From: Littorina saxatilis
Taxonomy: Eukaryota > Mollusca > Gastropoda > Littorinimorpha > Littorinidae
NCBI RefSeq assembly: GCF_037325665.1
Contig: NC_090251.1
Location: forward strand, 30,426,326 to 30,490,325
Direction of reading: 5' to 3'
DNA: 64,000 bases
Shown here: positions 20,974 through 34,009 of the stretch, one piece after another
Layout: each line of letters opens with the position of its first letter
Position numbering within the stretch: the first letter of the stretch is position 1
Notes under the pieces: model-generated
Told to the model about the DNA's origin: nothing
Database searches by the model: none
Seen by the model: the letters and a program-made list of their open reading frames with translations, nothing else
Position numbers and translations under genes: made by a program

Positions 20974-23900
20974 ATTGCCCGCAGGCATGCCCTGATAACC
21001 TTCGCCCCAACGTTTTTGTTGCCTCGGTAGCCGCCGAGGTAGTAGTGCAGCCACGGGAGTAGCCGTGGTGAAGCCCATGGCGAGTTCTTGTTATGAGGAT
21101 ACTGTGGAAATTAGAAACACATGTTTAGAAAGATACTGATTTATGTCCGCTTATCAATACAGGTATACAATAAGTATTGAAAACAAAATCAAAGATAGAA
21201 TATATACAGGTTTTCATATACAGGGTCTGGGAGGCAGCAATTAAGAACATGTTAATAAGATCAAATAACTAAAAAGACAATACAAACGCAAAGCAAAGCA
21301 GGTGTACAAATTGCATAATTGACACCAAAAACTAAATAACTTACATCTTTTTTCATGAAATGACGCGTTGGCAACATGAAGCCGATGACCTTGAGCTCTT
21401 CCGGCAGCTCTGCCTTTGTCAGAGGAGGCGGTAAGTCTGCAAGCACATAAAACAGCATGTTACTAATCAAGTACTTATGCTGTTTCATGCATGTAACTTA
21501 ACAAATGCTTAGCTTGTAGTTATGTGCTAAAATGCTGTGAGTTTTTTCCACACTGAAGAGTAATGAAATCCAATGAGTAATGCCTAAATTGTCTTACAAT
21601 CTTTTTATCCCAAGTATACTTACTTATTCCCTAAATATTGTTATACTGCAAAGGTTCAAAGCAGGACACATATATATGTCATATAAAAGCTATCATGAAA
21701 AACATCTGAAACACACCTATAAACTTCGGTGCTGCAGGGGTTGCAGCGCAGGGGGAAGTGGCGGAAGCAGAGGCGGAAGCAGAGGCGGAAGCAGAGGCTT
21801 CCGCAGAGGCGGAAGCAGAGGCAGAAGCAGAGGCGGGGTCAGAGCAGGAGCCTGGAGCACATGGCTGGTCTTCTGCACAGCACAAGACTTGTTAAACAAG
21901 GTAGGTTTTTTATCATGAGTCTTCGTTTGCTGGCAGGAACATTTATTTTGGTACACACACAAATTAGTTTTCCTTTTATGTGATCATAGTATTAAAGTAG
22001 ACGTGTAATTAACTACAACAAAATGTCTTTATTCTTACCATCCTCCTCGTCAGTGTCGGATGGCTCAGGATAACTCTCCAGCTCACCCCGAATCCTCATC
22101 AGTTCTTTTTCCTTTTGGGCTTCCGCAGCTGATATGCCATGGCCTTGGCCTGAAGAGATAAAGAGGCAGACTTAAAAGATAAAAGATAAAGCAGGAAAAT
22201 AGATTTCGGTTTAATTGATATAAACAGAGAGGCAGACATAAGAACACCTGGCGCTTTGACCTTGAAGCCAACATGATGTAGATTTGAAACACTGGAGAAA
22301 ATGGTCCTCAAACAAGGCTATGAGACACTTGTTATCTATGTCACAGGCATAAGTACATAAGTCCTAAACAAGCAAGCAAATAGATTTCTTCCTACCTGCA
22401 GCAACCTTGACAACTTCAAGGTAGGTGTCCTTGGCGGCCACCCCCTCATACCACCGGCGATGAGTATCGCCGGTGTGGTTCATCTTAGAGATGACGCTCT
22501 CCCGAAATTGTTCTGTTTTGTGACGGTTCTGTAAACATATCAAAACACGTATATATAGCAATCTATAAACAAACCAGTGTAAAACAATTAACTGTTTAAG
22601 TAGCTTGATTTGACATCCTAATATATGATGAAGATGACACTCACGTGATGGGCAAAGAGTTTTCTCCATTTGGATGGAGTCACACCCAGATTGGCAGCCA
22701 TAATTTTGGCCATCTGGCTGTTTCCCACTTTTCTGCCAGAGTCTGTGACAAAGGCCCACTGTTTCCCGTGTGCCTTCACAAATCTGTGAAAGAAGAAAGT
22801 GTCAGTTTAATGTCATGATGAAGAGTTTGAGCTTGATGTTATGAGGTATATCCAGAGCATTAGTGTTAATTGTATGACGAGAAAAAAACACGATTTATCA
22901 AGAAGCAGTTGTTGACATACAAACAAGAAAAGAACCCACTATGGAACACCAAATAACTAGTGTGCGTTTACTTACTTGACCAGTCGGACATGAGTCTTCC
23001 TCTGAAGGTAGAGGCTGGCTGGTCCATGTTCAATCAGGGTCTTGTGCTGATGAACCTAGATAGATAATTCATAATATGAAAACAGTTAGTATAGAAAATG
23101 ATAATCATAGGTTATCATTTCCTGTGAACAATAGGTAGATAGATATGTTAACTCTTAGCGCCCAATCAACCGCGAAGGGAACATTAGATTACAGGGAGAT
23201 ATAAAGATACTTTGTGAATCTAACACTATGTTAAGAACACTTACTCTCATGAGAACCCAGTGTTGGTCTACCTCGGTGCCAGCAAAGACCTCCTGCGAGG
23301 TGAGGTTCATCACCTCACCCGCCCGGGCAATGTTTATGCCCAGGAGGGTGGCGATGAAGGCATCTCGCAGCTTCGTCGGGTTCTGCTCGTCGTGACACTT
23401 CCGTTGAAGTGTCGTATTTCTCTTCCGGATTTCGTTGTAAACATCCGACCGGTCTGAAAGACATAATGACAAATTCTGACTCTATCTCATACTCATTATA
23501 CGATTTACATATTGTATCAACAAGTACAGCATAATAGCACTTTCAAGCAAAACGTTGAGTTCTTACCTTGAGTCTGGTGTCTGATGACACTGTCCCTTGT
23601 CTTCTTCGCCTTTCCAAAGATGCGACTGTAACACACAAACAAAGAAAAAGAAAAAAATTATTAGGAGCAAGTTTTAAAAAAGTCAAGAGACATGCATTTA
23701 TAACAGTCACATTCTCAGACATTTCCTAAATAGGTTCTCAAGAACTGTGACTCACTGGTTCCAATCCGTCAGTTTTTTGCTGAATCTTGATACAGCGTCC
23801 AAGGAGCCGCCCCCGTTCTCAAGAAAAAAGTGCTTGCTCTCAGCAATGAACTCGCACCATTTCTGCAACAATACAACAACACTTTTAGAGTCAAATGCAT

Positions 23901-26900
23901 CTTTTCGTTGACTAGCATGTTATTGTTACTTACAAACAACAACTTACAAACACTCAGTTAATAATTTTAAATAAGCAGTGTTTATTTGTGAATTTTATAG
24001 CCGAGAAATCTTACCTTGACACGGTTTACTTTGTTGACCACATTCGACCCCCTCCTGTTGTCAACCTCCACTTCCCTTACCAAGGGAAGGATGTTGATGT
24101 CGAAGTAAGTCTTGGCGATGTAATCGCTGTCGCTGGTCGCTTTGCGGAACAGGCGGTGTACATTCACTTTTACATCGACGGCCTGAAACCAATTCAAAAC
24201 TTGCTTCGCGGTGCGATTGGCCTCCAGCTCCGCCATGCGCTTGTCCTCAACAAGCCAGGTCAGAAATTGCGCCCAGAGGTCTCCTACAAGAATTAAAAAG
24301 CATTATTAAATACATCTTTTTTTGTGATACTAATTAGTCTTAGAGTTCAAAACAAACAACAACAACAAAAAAAGAAAAAAGATTTAAAAAAAAAATACTA
24401 CAGACACAGAAGAGTACAGCACATAAATAAGTACATAAAGTTTGCTTACTGTTGAGGACTGACTTAGGAATCCACGTCGGGATGTTGCAGCCTCCTTCTG
24501 AGGGCTTGCGGGACCCTGTCCCTACAACATAAGATAATAATGCAGATGAATCAGATAAGGAAAGACGATTTGTGTGCTGATTTAAAAACATCAAATTCCA
24601 CTTTCTGTATGTGTAAGTCCAAAAGATCAACTAGAAAAGCAAAATGTCACTTTTGACACTGAAAAGTGTCACCAAAACAGATTTCAAAGTGCAAAGCTCA
24701 TTTGGGGTTACAACCACACACAATTTAAACCCAGTCGCTTTTGAATTTTCCTAGAAAAGCCCAGGTTAAGGTGGTTTGCAAGGGCCTGACAGACCTATTA
24801 CATGGAGTCAGTTTTACTGCAGTGACTCAAAAAGAGTTATTTGTACCTTTGGAAGCGGATTTTGTTTTCTGGGCGTGGCCATGTTTCCGGGACAAGTGCT
24901 GGCCCATGTTGGTCTGCAGCGTCCCGCAGATGTTGCACTTGGACCTCTGGTGAAACAAAAACAAATGCAAGACTGATGATGATTAGTCATGCAAAAGAAA
25001 GAAAAATCATTAAAGCGCACTCACAGACAGCGGACTAAAGACAACAATAGACACATAAAGATGAAATTGAAGTGTGCTTGCTTACAGGCATCTTTGTTTC
25101 CCGGGCCCCATCCTGCTTGAACCATTCTCTGGCCTCTGGACGAGGCACATTGTGCCTCGTCACAAGGTGGTCCGTCATCCGAATGACCTGTGCTGAGCAG
25201 TGTGGAAGTGGGCACCTTTTCTGGGGCCTAAGACAAGAACAAGATTATTAGTATGTGGATATAAACAATTTCAAGATTCGATCATGAAGCGTACAAATAC
25301 ATGTCAAACTTGTGTACATATAGCTTCACACCTCTTCTTTATGTGTCCCGTCCCACTGGCTGTCTTCCTGGGCTTGCAGTCTGCAGGTGGTATGGCAGTG
25401 ACCTCCTCCTCAACCAGAGGACTGCAAAAAGGAAATATTGGAATAATGCATTATCAGTTTCCATGTCAAAGCAATCCATGAATGAAAATGATAACTTTAA
25501 GCAATACATAGACGTTAATCACCCCGTTACTTCAACATAAATTGAAGTAAAACCGGCTAATGAAAACAACAACTCACCCCGTGATAAGTGCATCAATCTC
25601 CATTCGGCGACGGTCTGCCAACTGCTCCTCTTCCAATTGGCGCTCCTCAGCAGTGTGATCATAATTGGGATCTTTATCTGAAAGAAATATGTTCTTTGTT
25701 AAATGGAATCTGGGACATCTACCTGGCAGAGGGATATGTGCCAGACATAAAGAAGAAAACAACAACTAAAACTAACAGAAAAGAAAGGACAGAGAAAGAA
25801 CCTGGCTCACCAAAGTCATCCGGCTCCGACTCATCCCACATCTCCTCTTCACTCTCCTCGCTGTCCGCAATCATGTCACAGTCAAAGAAGGCTTCAGTGC
25901 GGGGTTCTTCTGTGGACAAAAACAAATTTAAGCATCAACTCAGATAAAAACTAAACACTGTTGTCAAAGTCAAACAGTACGTTTTTGTTGACTATGCATT
26001 GACTATACATTAAATCCATACACAAGATCGCTAAAGACTAAATAGTGTCAATATTTTGATTAATAAACTTGCAAACGTTGTAAAAACACAGTGTTTGTAT
26101 TGTGTTGTTTGGTTTTTTCTTCTGTTTTTGTCAGCAGAATACTCAATAATTGCGTGCCTAAAGAATCACGGACACATAATAAGACTCATAAACAATTACA
26201 CAGACAAATAAATAGACAGACAGACAGAGACAGGCAGATAGGCAGACAGACAAAAAGATAGATGCATGTTCACCTTCGTAGACTTCAGAATAAACACTGT
26301 CTCCATCATCCTCTGCCATCTCCATCTGCTCCTCACCTCTGTCTCCCTTAAATAAACCCCCCTCCTCACTCTCTCCCACCTCCTCCCCACCTGCGCTCTC
26401 TCTCCCCTCACCTCTGTCTCCCTTAAAGAAACCCCCCTCCTCACTCTCTCCCACCTCCTCCCCACCTGCGCTCTCTCTCCCCTCACCTCTGTCTCCCTTA
26501 AATAAACCCCCCTCCTCACTCTCTCCCACCTCCTCCCCACCTGCGCTCTCTCTCCCCTCACCTCTGTCTCCCTTAAAGAAACCCCCCTCCTCACTCTCTC
26601 CCACCTCCTCCCCACCTGCGCTCTCTCTCCCCTCACCTCTGTCTCCCTTAAAGAAACCCCCCTCCTCACTCTCTCCCACCTCCTCCCCACCTGCGCTCTC
26701 TCTCCCCTCACCTCTGTCTCCCTTAAAGAAACCCCCCTCCTCACTCTCTCCCACCTCCTCCCCACCTGCGCTCTCTCTCCCCTCACCTCTGTCTCCCTTA
26801 AATAAACCCCCCTCCTCACTCTCTCCCACCTCCTCCCCACCTGCGCTCTCTCTCCCCTCACCTCTGTCTCCCTTAAAGAAACCCCCCTCCTCACTCTCTC

Positions 26901-27762
26901 CCACCTCCTCCCCACCTGCGCTCTCTCTCCCCTCACCTCTGTCTCCCTTAAAGAAACCCCCCTCCTCACTCTCTCCCACCTCCTCCCCACCTGCGATCTC
27001 TCTCCCCTCACCTCTGTCTCCCTTAAAGAAACCCCCCTCCTCACTCTCTCCCACCTCCTCCCCACCTGCGCTCTCTCTCCCCTCACCTCTGTCTCCCTTA
27101 AAGAAACCCCCCTCCTCACTCTCTCCCACCTCCTCCCCACCTGCGATCTCTCTCCCCTCACCTCTGTCTCCCTTAAAGAAACCCCCTTCCTCACTCTCTC
27201 CCATCTCCTCCCAACCTGCGCTCTCTCTCCCCTTCGCTGTCATATTCTCCCCCCCCCCCTTCCGACTTGCCCCCCTTCCCCCCTCTGTCCTCTTCCTCTG
27301 CCTAGTCATAATCGCACTAATCGGCTCAGATGGCGACATGTGATGCAACGTGACAGCAAAGTTGCACCCCGTTCCCACTGAAATCTCCTTCGTCCCATCA
27401 CTCTCCTCCAGCACCCTCACTCTCCCAGCCCCCCTACTCCCCACCCTGCCTCCTCCCCGTCTACCTCTTCCTCTCCCCCCTCTCCCACCTCTCCCACCCC
27501 TTGCCCCCCCTTTGGCATTCTGCTTGTAAAAAGTTGTTGTTTCCACTGAAAAGAAAAATACAAAACACAGTCTTGAACAATGGTCACTACACTTGGCAAG
27601 TACTTGTTAAACAAAGCCAGTCTAACTATAATCAAACCTGTTTTTTTCCGCAAAAACACACAACTATTAAAGTTAAGTAAAGTTTAAACTTCATACAAAA
27701 GGTTGAAGACTATGATGTTTTCTACAAAACAAATGAAAAATTAGTAATATAAGAGACTCACT
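20898..27762 (-). CDS. Zinc-finger plus Crypton-like tyrosine recombinase gene
   Basis: Eighteen coding exons join in phase: 27762 (A of ATG), 26274-27545, 25811-25909, 25578-25677, 25332-25421, 25086-25227, 24847-24946, 24450-24521, 24015-24283, 23756-23862, 23567-23625, 23245-23453, 22976-23055, 22645-22783, 22396-22528, 22039-22149, 21717-21872, 21345-21436 and 20898-21101. The product is 1144 residues. Order: RGG-rich start (about 12-45), 25-residue repeats (about 110-410), acidic stretch, C2H2-type fingers (C526-C531-H541-H546; C572-C575-H585-H590), core-binding region (about 625-760), tyrosine recombinase catalytic region (about 770-950), Ser/Ala stretch, then a basic C-terminus ending LRNWYL. 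Candidate catalytic residues are R814 (IARAGEV), K845 (HQHKT), R907 (SKWRK), H931 and Y940 (MNHTGDTHRRWYE). This is the layout of Crypton recombinases. Whether it is a mobile element or a host gene is open; the many introns favour a host gene. Confidence 0.85.
26335..27235 (-). repeat. 75-bp coding minisatellite, 12 copies
   Basis: Twelve copies of a 75-bp unit lie in the large first exon of the recombinase gene. Each encodes about EEVGESEEGG-F/L-FKGDRGEGRE-S/I-AGG (25 residues). The copies are almost identical; the only regular variants are F/L and S/I. Because 75 is a multiple of three, a second frame is also open for 332 codons, but only the first frame joins neighbouring exons in phase. 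Confidence 0.93.
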
Positions 27763-27960
27763 GATTCGAAAGTAGTTGCTTCCTGCTGTTAAAGAACACA
27801 CGCACGTGGTTACTTCTTGCCGGAAGTGATGGATCACTACTACACAGCACAGCAGCAGCGTCAAATAACACAGGTACACAGCCAGCGCTCCCCACTGGCA
27901 CTGGCTCAGTGATGCCAGACGCAATTCTGGAATGTGGCCGCGCCCCCTGCGCGCTAGGCG
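27762..27960 (-). promoter_or_regulatory. Likely 5'UTR exon and promoter of the recombinase gene
   Basis: The donor CGAATCA|GTGAGT at 27762 joins to TGGAAACAAC at 27545, so the ATG is split across the intron. No in-frame ATG lies upstream in this exon. The frame stays open upstream and would read hydrophobic, but lacks an ATG start. A GC-rich patch at 27930-27960 is a reasonable promoter position; there is no clear TATA box. The transcription start is not determined. Confidence 0.5.
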
Positions 27961-27987
27961 TGGCTCAGTAACTTAGAGTACACAGCT

Positions 27988-28048
27988 ACTTGCGTGCGTG
28001 CGTTTGTGTGTGCGTGCGTGTGTGTGTGTGTGTGCCAGTGTCAGTGTT

Positions 28049-28083
<35 letters not shown>

Positions 28084-28127
28084 GTGCGTGCGAGTGTGTG
28101 TGTGTGTGTGCTTGCGTTTGTGTGTGC

Positions 28128-28159
<32 letters not shown>

Positions 28160-28652
28160 CAGTGTGTGTGTGCTTGCGTGTGTGTGCATGTGTGCGCGCG
28201 CGTGTGTGTGTGTGTGTGTGTGTGCGTCACAGACGGTGTGTGTGTGTGTAGTGGGGGGTGTGTGTGTGTCACTGTGTGTGTGTGTGTGTGTGCACGGTGT
28301 GTGTGTGTATGTGTGTGTTTCTGTTCTTGTGCGAATATGAGCGTTGGTATGTTAGTGTCCAAGATTTAGGTTTAAACTTTAAGACAACATTCAGATTTCT
28401 AGTGCCACTGTCATTTACATTTGTCTCACTCGTCTTTCTATATGTTTGCAGAACAGGTGGGGGCTTGCCAGAGGATCACAGCCCAACTGATGTTGATTTG
28501 CTAGAACAAATAAATGTGACTCTTTGAAAGAAGCTTTTGCAAAAACTTTCTCTTTCTGTTCGCAGGAATGCGTGTGTGATGTTGATTTTCAGTGTGAAAG
28601 TGTGTGCAATGACTGTAGAGTGAGCTAGCATGTGCGTGAGCGTGTGTGCGTG

Positions 28653-28684
<32 letters not shown>

Positions 28685-28702
28685 TGTGTTTGTGTGTGTG
28701 AT
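27988..28702. repeat. Compound (TG)n microsatellites
   Basis: Interrupted TG runs fill 27988-28318, and a second set lies at 28630-28702. The intervening ~310 bp shows no exon. The cysteine- and valine-rich or histidine- and threonine-rich open frames here are repeat translations. Confidence 0.95.
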
Positions 28703-29089
28703 AGATTGTGAGTTTGTTTGTTTTTGCGTTTGTTTATGAACACATACACACATGTATATACAAGTGCAAGCACTACATTCTGATTTCAATAGGAAAGAAC
28801 AACTTTAATTCAATTCAAGTCAAACATACTTTATTTTCCCAGTAATGAAATATTACAGTGTGGTGTTGGACATAAACACACAAAAACAATAACCGACGAA
28901 ATACATAAACACAGACAAATATTAAGTTAACCATATTACAAATTCACAAATAAAAACCACTTTGCAAAAAATATATACACCTTAAATTTGATGTATTCTT
29001 AAAATCATTGACTGGGCTTTACTGGAAGTGTTCAAAGAAGGCACATAGTGATCTATAGATCTTTTCATTAAAAACTGACCATTATGTGG

Positions 29090-29660
29090 TCATTTTAGTA
29101 TTGCTATATAGATTTACACCAATATTAGCAAGTTAGGACCAGAAAAATCAAGCTCTGGGGTTAGACATTTCTAGGTCACCTGCATAGCTGGCTCTCAACT
29201 ATGTTTAATAAAAACCCAAATGAGGCACTTTTTGAAAATATAGGTGTTTGAAACCTAAAAGTGACGTCACAAGAAGTGAAAGAATGAACCTCACCAATAT
29301 TAGAAACGTTAGGCACAAAAATATCATGAGCTCAGGGTTAGACATTTCTAGGTCACTTCAATACCTGGCTCTCAATTATGTTTTATAAAGGCCCAAATGA
29401 GGCACTTTTTGAAAATATGGGCTTTGGGTAAGCAAAACTCTCATCAGTATAAACAAAAGAAAGACCACATCTTGTTAAGTTCACTGAAAGTCTATTTTTA
29501 GTCAAATCAAGTTCCCTTTGGCAGAGAAGGTACATAAAATGCATCTTTACACAATGCCCATGTTAGTTTTGGTGAAAACAATGTCTAATGACAAAAAAAA
29601 ATGAAGACAAAAAAACCTTCTTTAAATTTACACCAATATTAGTAAACATTAGTCTAACCC
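29090..29660. repeat. CACCAATATTAG block 2, ~181-bp tandem unit
   Basis: Two diverged copies of a ~181-bp unit (starting near 29109 and 29290) each contain CACCAATATTAG, GGTTAGACATTTCTAGGTCA, TGGCTCTCAA and AAATGAGGCACTTTTTGAAA. A third CACCAATATTAG at 29631 follows AAAAAAACCTTCTT, as does the copy near 39361. It looks like a decayed satellite. Confidence 0.75.
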
Positions 29661-29689
29661 TAGAGCTCCAAAAAGTCGACTTAAGAGCT

Positions 29690-29850
29690 ATATTCCCAGC
29701 GAAGCTGGAGGTATCCCGTGAACGCTATTCACGACTTTCCGACCTTGACATTGTAGCTAGGGTCATGTGGGCGTTGGCATCATTGTCCAATCAGAAATAG
29801 TCAATGATCATCTCCTCAGTGTGTTCCGGTCCGGAACGCAAAACAGTTTG
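29690..29850. repeat. Dispersed repeat, inverted relative to 37190-37310
   Basis: TATTCACGACTTT and ATCTCCTCAGTGTGTTCCGG occur here, and as reverse complements in the 37190-37310 region. The two segments are therefore inverted partial copies of one repeat about 7.5 kb apart. No coding sequence is seen. From about 29850 to 31160 the DNA shows only a (TG)n run at 30708-30742. Confidence 0.65.
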
Positions 29851-30705
29851 TGCGGAAAAAGAGAACGTGGTTTGACAACTAAAGGGCATTTTGACCGGCT
29901 CGCACTACAGCATCGTTCAAATGTGGGAGAATGACACATCTGACAAATAGCCAGTGGTTACCAACATGAGAAACTGGGGATAGGAATCGTAATCCGTATG
30001 TAAGTTTGAAGCGGCCCTGACGCTGTTTGTACGTCAATCCGAAGAGAAGCTATCGTACTAGGCCCTAGGTGACATTTCGTCAAGTTCCACTCCCAGTTTG
30101 CCGACTCTATGGCCCTCCCCCCGCCAAACTGCTGCACCCGGTGGCAGGGAAAGCAGTTCGACTTAAGGTGACTGCAGGGCAAGTTCAATTTTGCAAGCTA
30201 AAAATAAATGTTCTACTACCTTGTCAGTCTAGATCTGGAACTCATGAAACAGCACTATTCAAATCCCCATAAAGTGAGCTGGTGTTTTTCTAGATCTAAG
30301 CATCGACCGAATTCAATAGAAATGTTCCTTGCATGGCATAATTATTTACCTAAATCTGTTATTAAGTTTGTTGAAAATCAAAGTATTCGTTTTTTGTTTG
30401 TTCGCGTGTCTGGTTTTTGCTTAGTCGATTAGCTTACACGATGTGTGGCTTTTTATTTTGTAAGGGTGGTTTAGCATGTATAAAATGAGACCTAGACCAC
30501 ATACGCCATGAAAGTAGAGTTCCCCGTTCAATACCAAGATTGCCAGTATTGATATTCAGACAACTTTTGGATAAATGTGTGGGGCTGTGGTGTTGCAGTG
30601 GTAGATTGTTTGCACGGGTATGTAGGTAGGTACGTGTACATCCGTGTGCTTTTGTGCAGGCATTTGTGAAGCAGGAACATGCAACATTTTTGACAAACAT
30701 CAGGG

Positions 30706-30743
<38 letters not shown>

Positions 30744-31161
30744 TAAAACCAACTAAGCTTACATCCAGCACAAAAAGCTTCAGCTCTACTTCACCAGTCA
30801 AAGACAAACGCATTGTTTTATTCAGCTTTTGACACATATATTCACTCGATCAGAATCGAACCCTCTTCGTGAATATTTTATTTCAGAAAAAAATAACATA
30901 TTGATTCTACACAACAAATGGTATTGCTATATGCTATGAGTATGAACGATGAAGACTAGCAACCGAGACAGATGAGGCATCAAGTTTCTTAGCCTTTTAG
31001 CCTCTTATGTTGCATACATGTCATTTGTTTTTAATTTTTATCTCCTGATAACTGACCAGAAAGGTACGTAAAAACATCGATTCTGCAACTACCTCGTAAA
31101 CCTTTTGATCGCTAATACACCAGAACTTGATACAGTATGCAACACTCACAGACTTGATTAC

Positions 31162-31284
31162 CTGTTGCATTGAAACGACAGAAGGAATTAAAAGACTATG
31201 TAACTGAGAGGAACCGATGTATTCAAGTTCAGAACGAAGCAGTTTCTGCCTCAGAGCCTGCACATATCTCATGCTATGGAGCCA
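31162..31284 (-). other. Possible isolated exon, 41 codons (weak)
   Basis: Between a TTCTCTTCTAG acceptor and a CAG|GTAATC donor, the minus strand reads WLHSMRYVQALRQKLLRSEL followed by EYIGSSQLHSLL and more; 123 bp, open in this frame. The composition is protein-like and helical. I do not recognise a family and found no confirming neighbour exon. It may be an exon of an unseen gene or decayed transposon sequence. Confidence 0.3.
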
Positions 31285-32531
31285 CTAGAAGAGAAATGTC
31301 TGGCGTAGTTTGACCCAACAGACAGAGAAGTCAAGGGGGGTAATCTATCGACAGCAGTTGTATTGCTGGTTTGTATTTGATCTTACAAACCATTGTTATT
31401 AACTTGTATAAATAGTTTATCGCTTCAGTAAACACTCATCTATTTTGAAGATTACGTAATTTTCAACAACAAAAATTAAAAAAAATTCGCAATTCAATAT
31501 TTCACGCAAATTTTACTAATCCGCAAACAATTTTGCATGAACAAGTGTTATGTTAGGGAGAGAGTACGAGTGCGTAGTTAGACATATTTTGAGTGGAGTA
31601 GCAAAAATGCTTTAGCCATGTACTAATTATGTTATTGAACTGCTTAGCGGAGATTTCCAGATCAATCATACGGCGGTGAAAGACTGGTCTCTAGTACGGT
31701 CTATACTTACAAAATATAAAAATAAACAAACAAACCAACACAAAAAAGGTTTGTGTTGCACGTAGGATTTAAGTATTTAATTGAATAGAAAAGGCAACAT
31801 CGGAATAAAAACAAATCTCGTGGTTCTCTTGTCAAGGAGTATGCACAGAATATGAAAGAAGATTGTGGAGTAGGCTGCTTTCTATTCTACTGCTCTAAAT
31901 TAGCAAGAGGCAAGCTTTACAATGCTATTCACACTAGGATGCAAAGCATTCAGTGCTAAAGCTCTCAAATCACAATAGTTACAAGACAAAACACACTTCT
32001 TGGGGCTACAAGAAATGTTAATATTTGTAAGCACACAATTGGACACATTTTTGTAAATATTTTTTATTGCCTCCCTTGAATAAAACTTATTAAAAAAAAT
32101 ATTCTGAGAAAAAAAGTTATACTTAAAAGCAAAGCTATCAAGAAATAGGTAGACAACCCGTGTAGATACCTTTATTCTTAAGACATTTTATTTTTGGAGG
32201 ATGTCACTATGCAATTTTACAGATTTAAAAAAACAAGCTTTAGATGATCTCCCTTGAACAAACATTTCTTGTTTTTACTATGTGTTAGTTTTAAGGGTAT
32301 ATAGAAGAACAATAAAGAAAAAATGCTGCAAATTGACTTGGACGTATTTACAATTTAATTAAACAAAATGTTTCAAATTATCTGATAATGAAATTCTACA
32401 TTAAAATTAAAGCAGATCTAGGGACTTGTGCACAACATAAAACATAAGGAACTATGATCTGCATTGCTTGTTATGATGATAATGGCTGGCACCTGTCGAC
32501 CGACTTGCACGCCATAATTCTATATGTTTTA

Positions 32532-33363
32532 CTATGCGCCCTGCATGTCAATGGTCTTTCTCTGGGTGGCTCGATTCTGAGGAGATAAAGAAAATGCATT
32601 TAGTGCAAGCAGTACATAATGACAACACACATACAATTACTTAAAGCAGCTGCTGGTTTCAGAGTATTTAGTTTAAGGCCCACCCCAACTTGTTTGCCTC
32701 AATGTCGCAGATTTGGTCATACTTTCACAATGAGTAAGATAACAAATTTAACAATGTTTTGATTTAAAAAAAAAATAGTATTCATTTTTGTTGTTTTCGG
32801 CCCCATTCACTGGGAATCTTACTCAAGGACAAGGATTTTTCTTAGGAATATTTGTATGTGAAGCTTCCAAGCCCTAGCTTCAGAAACGACCAAGAAACCC
32901 TCAATAATGGATTTTGTTGTGCATAGTGATGGCTATCCAACCGAGTGGCGGAGCACTGGTGAATCCTTTCATTCTCCTGATTGCTTGATTCTGAAATGAC
33001 ATTGTGGAGTTGGTAGTTATGTGAGTGTGTAGTGCCTGCTCTTCGTTGTTTAGTCGGGGGGAGGGGGGGGGGGGTATTGAATCATATGATCATAAAGTAA
33101 GACTTCACTGTGATGTGCAGAGATTTAGTCAGGTACACAACATTGCTATGCTATCACGAAATTAGATGTTCTATCCTCTAGATGGGCTACACAACTACAT
33201 CAGATGTCATGGTTGGGTTTTCGCAAGTCAGCAACATGTTTTGAAGTTCTCATTGGGTAATCACGGCTGACATCAAACACAGAAAAGGTGGAAAAAACAT
33301 AAATCAATGAACTCACCTTCCCTGCATTGTGATACTAGCCATATGGGTCTGCCGAAGTAGCTC
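32532..33363 (-). other. Two short exon-like segments (weak)
   Basis: 33317-33363 is bounded by GTGCAG and a GTGAGT donor. 32532-32576 begins after CTCCTCAG and in one frame reads NRATQRKTIDMQGA then stop. The phases do not settle on one convincing reading, so these could be exons of a small gene or of a non-coding transcript. The surrounding 31285-34009 is otherwise AT-rich and holds a poly-G run at about 33056-33073. Confidence 0.2.
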
Positions 33364-34009
33364 CTGCACATATTGAATTAAGTATTCATGTTATTGTTAG
33401 GATCACACTTTTTTCTGGTACATGTATATCAGACTGGAAAGTTTCTCAAGGCTTGAAGAATTCAAGAGCTTGCCTATCCCCAATAAAAAAACAGTATTTT
33501 CAGGGTCTCAAGGTTTTAATATGAAGTCTGTTCCTCTGGGGTCATGGAGAAACAAATTACAAATGAGAACATACTGTTACTCAACAAATTCCGACCAATT
33601 TAGGACACACCATAACATAACTCACAAACAAACAACAGCAATACAATAATTAGTCTGCAAATACCTAAACGTCGTTCACACTAGGTATACAAAAATAAAA
33701 AAGCACATTCAGGCAGGTTTGACAAGTAGACCATTCCAGCTGCTGTTCCAGACCAAAGGCCATGTTTCCCCTTACTCTGTGATTGTAATCATAATTATTG
33801 TTTATGAATGACTTCAGTTTTTCTAAGTAAATCTCTCGTTGTAATTACTGGTAAATGCATTATCCCAATTAAGATATCCTCACATCTAACCTGCGTAAAC
33901 TTCATTTCAAGGGTTTTAATTTTTTTTTAGCTGGCCAAGAAATTATAAGCATTCCTCAATTATGTTCCTGTCAGACTCAATGAGCTAATCTTATTAAAAA
34001 AAAATTAAA

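Noticed and set aside
26196-27194. 332-codon frame overlapping the recombinase gene's first long exon
   Set aside because: It exists because the 75-bp repeat unit is a multiple of three. It does not join the neighbouring exons in phase.
27990-28369. Cysteine/valine-rich and histidine/threonine-rich frames of up to ~120 codons
   Set aside because: They are translations of (TG)n and (CA)n runs. The same pattern appears at 18.3, 37.6, 38.4, 50.6 and 56.6 kb.
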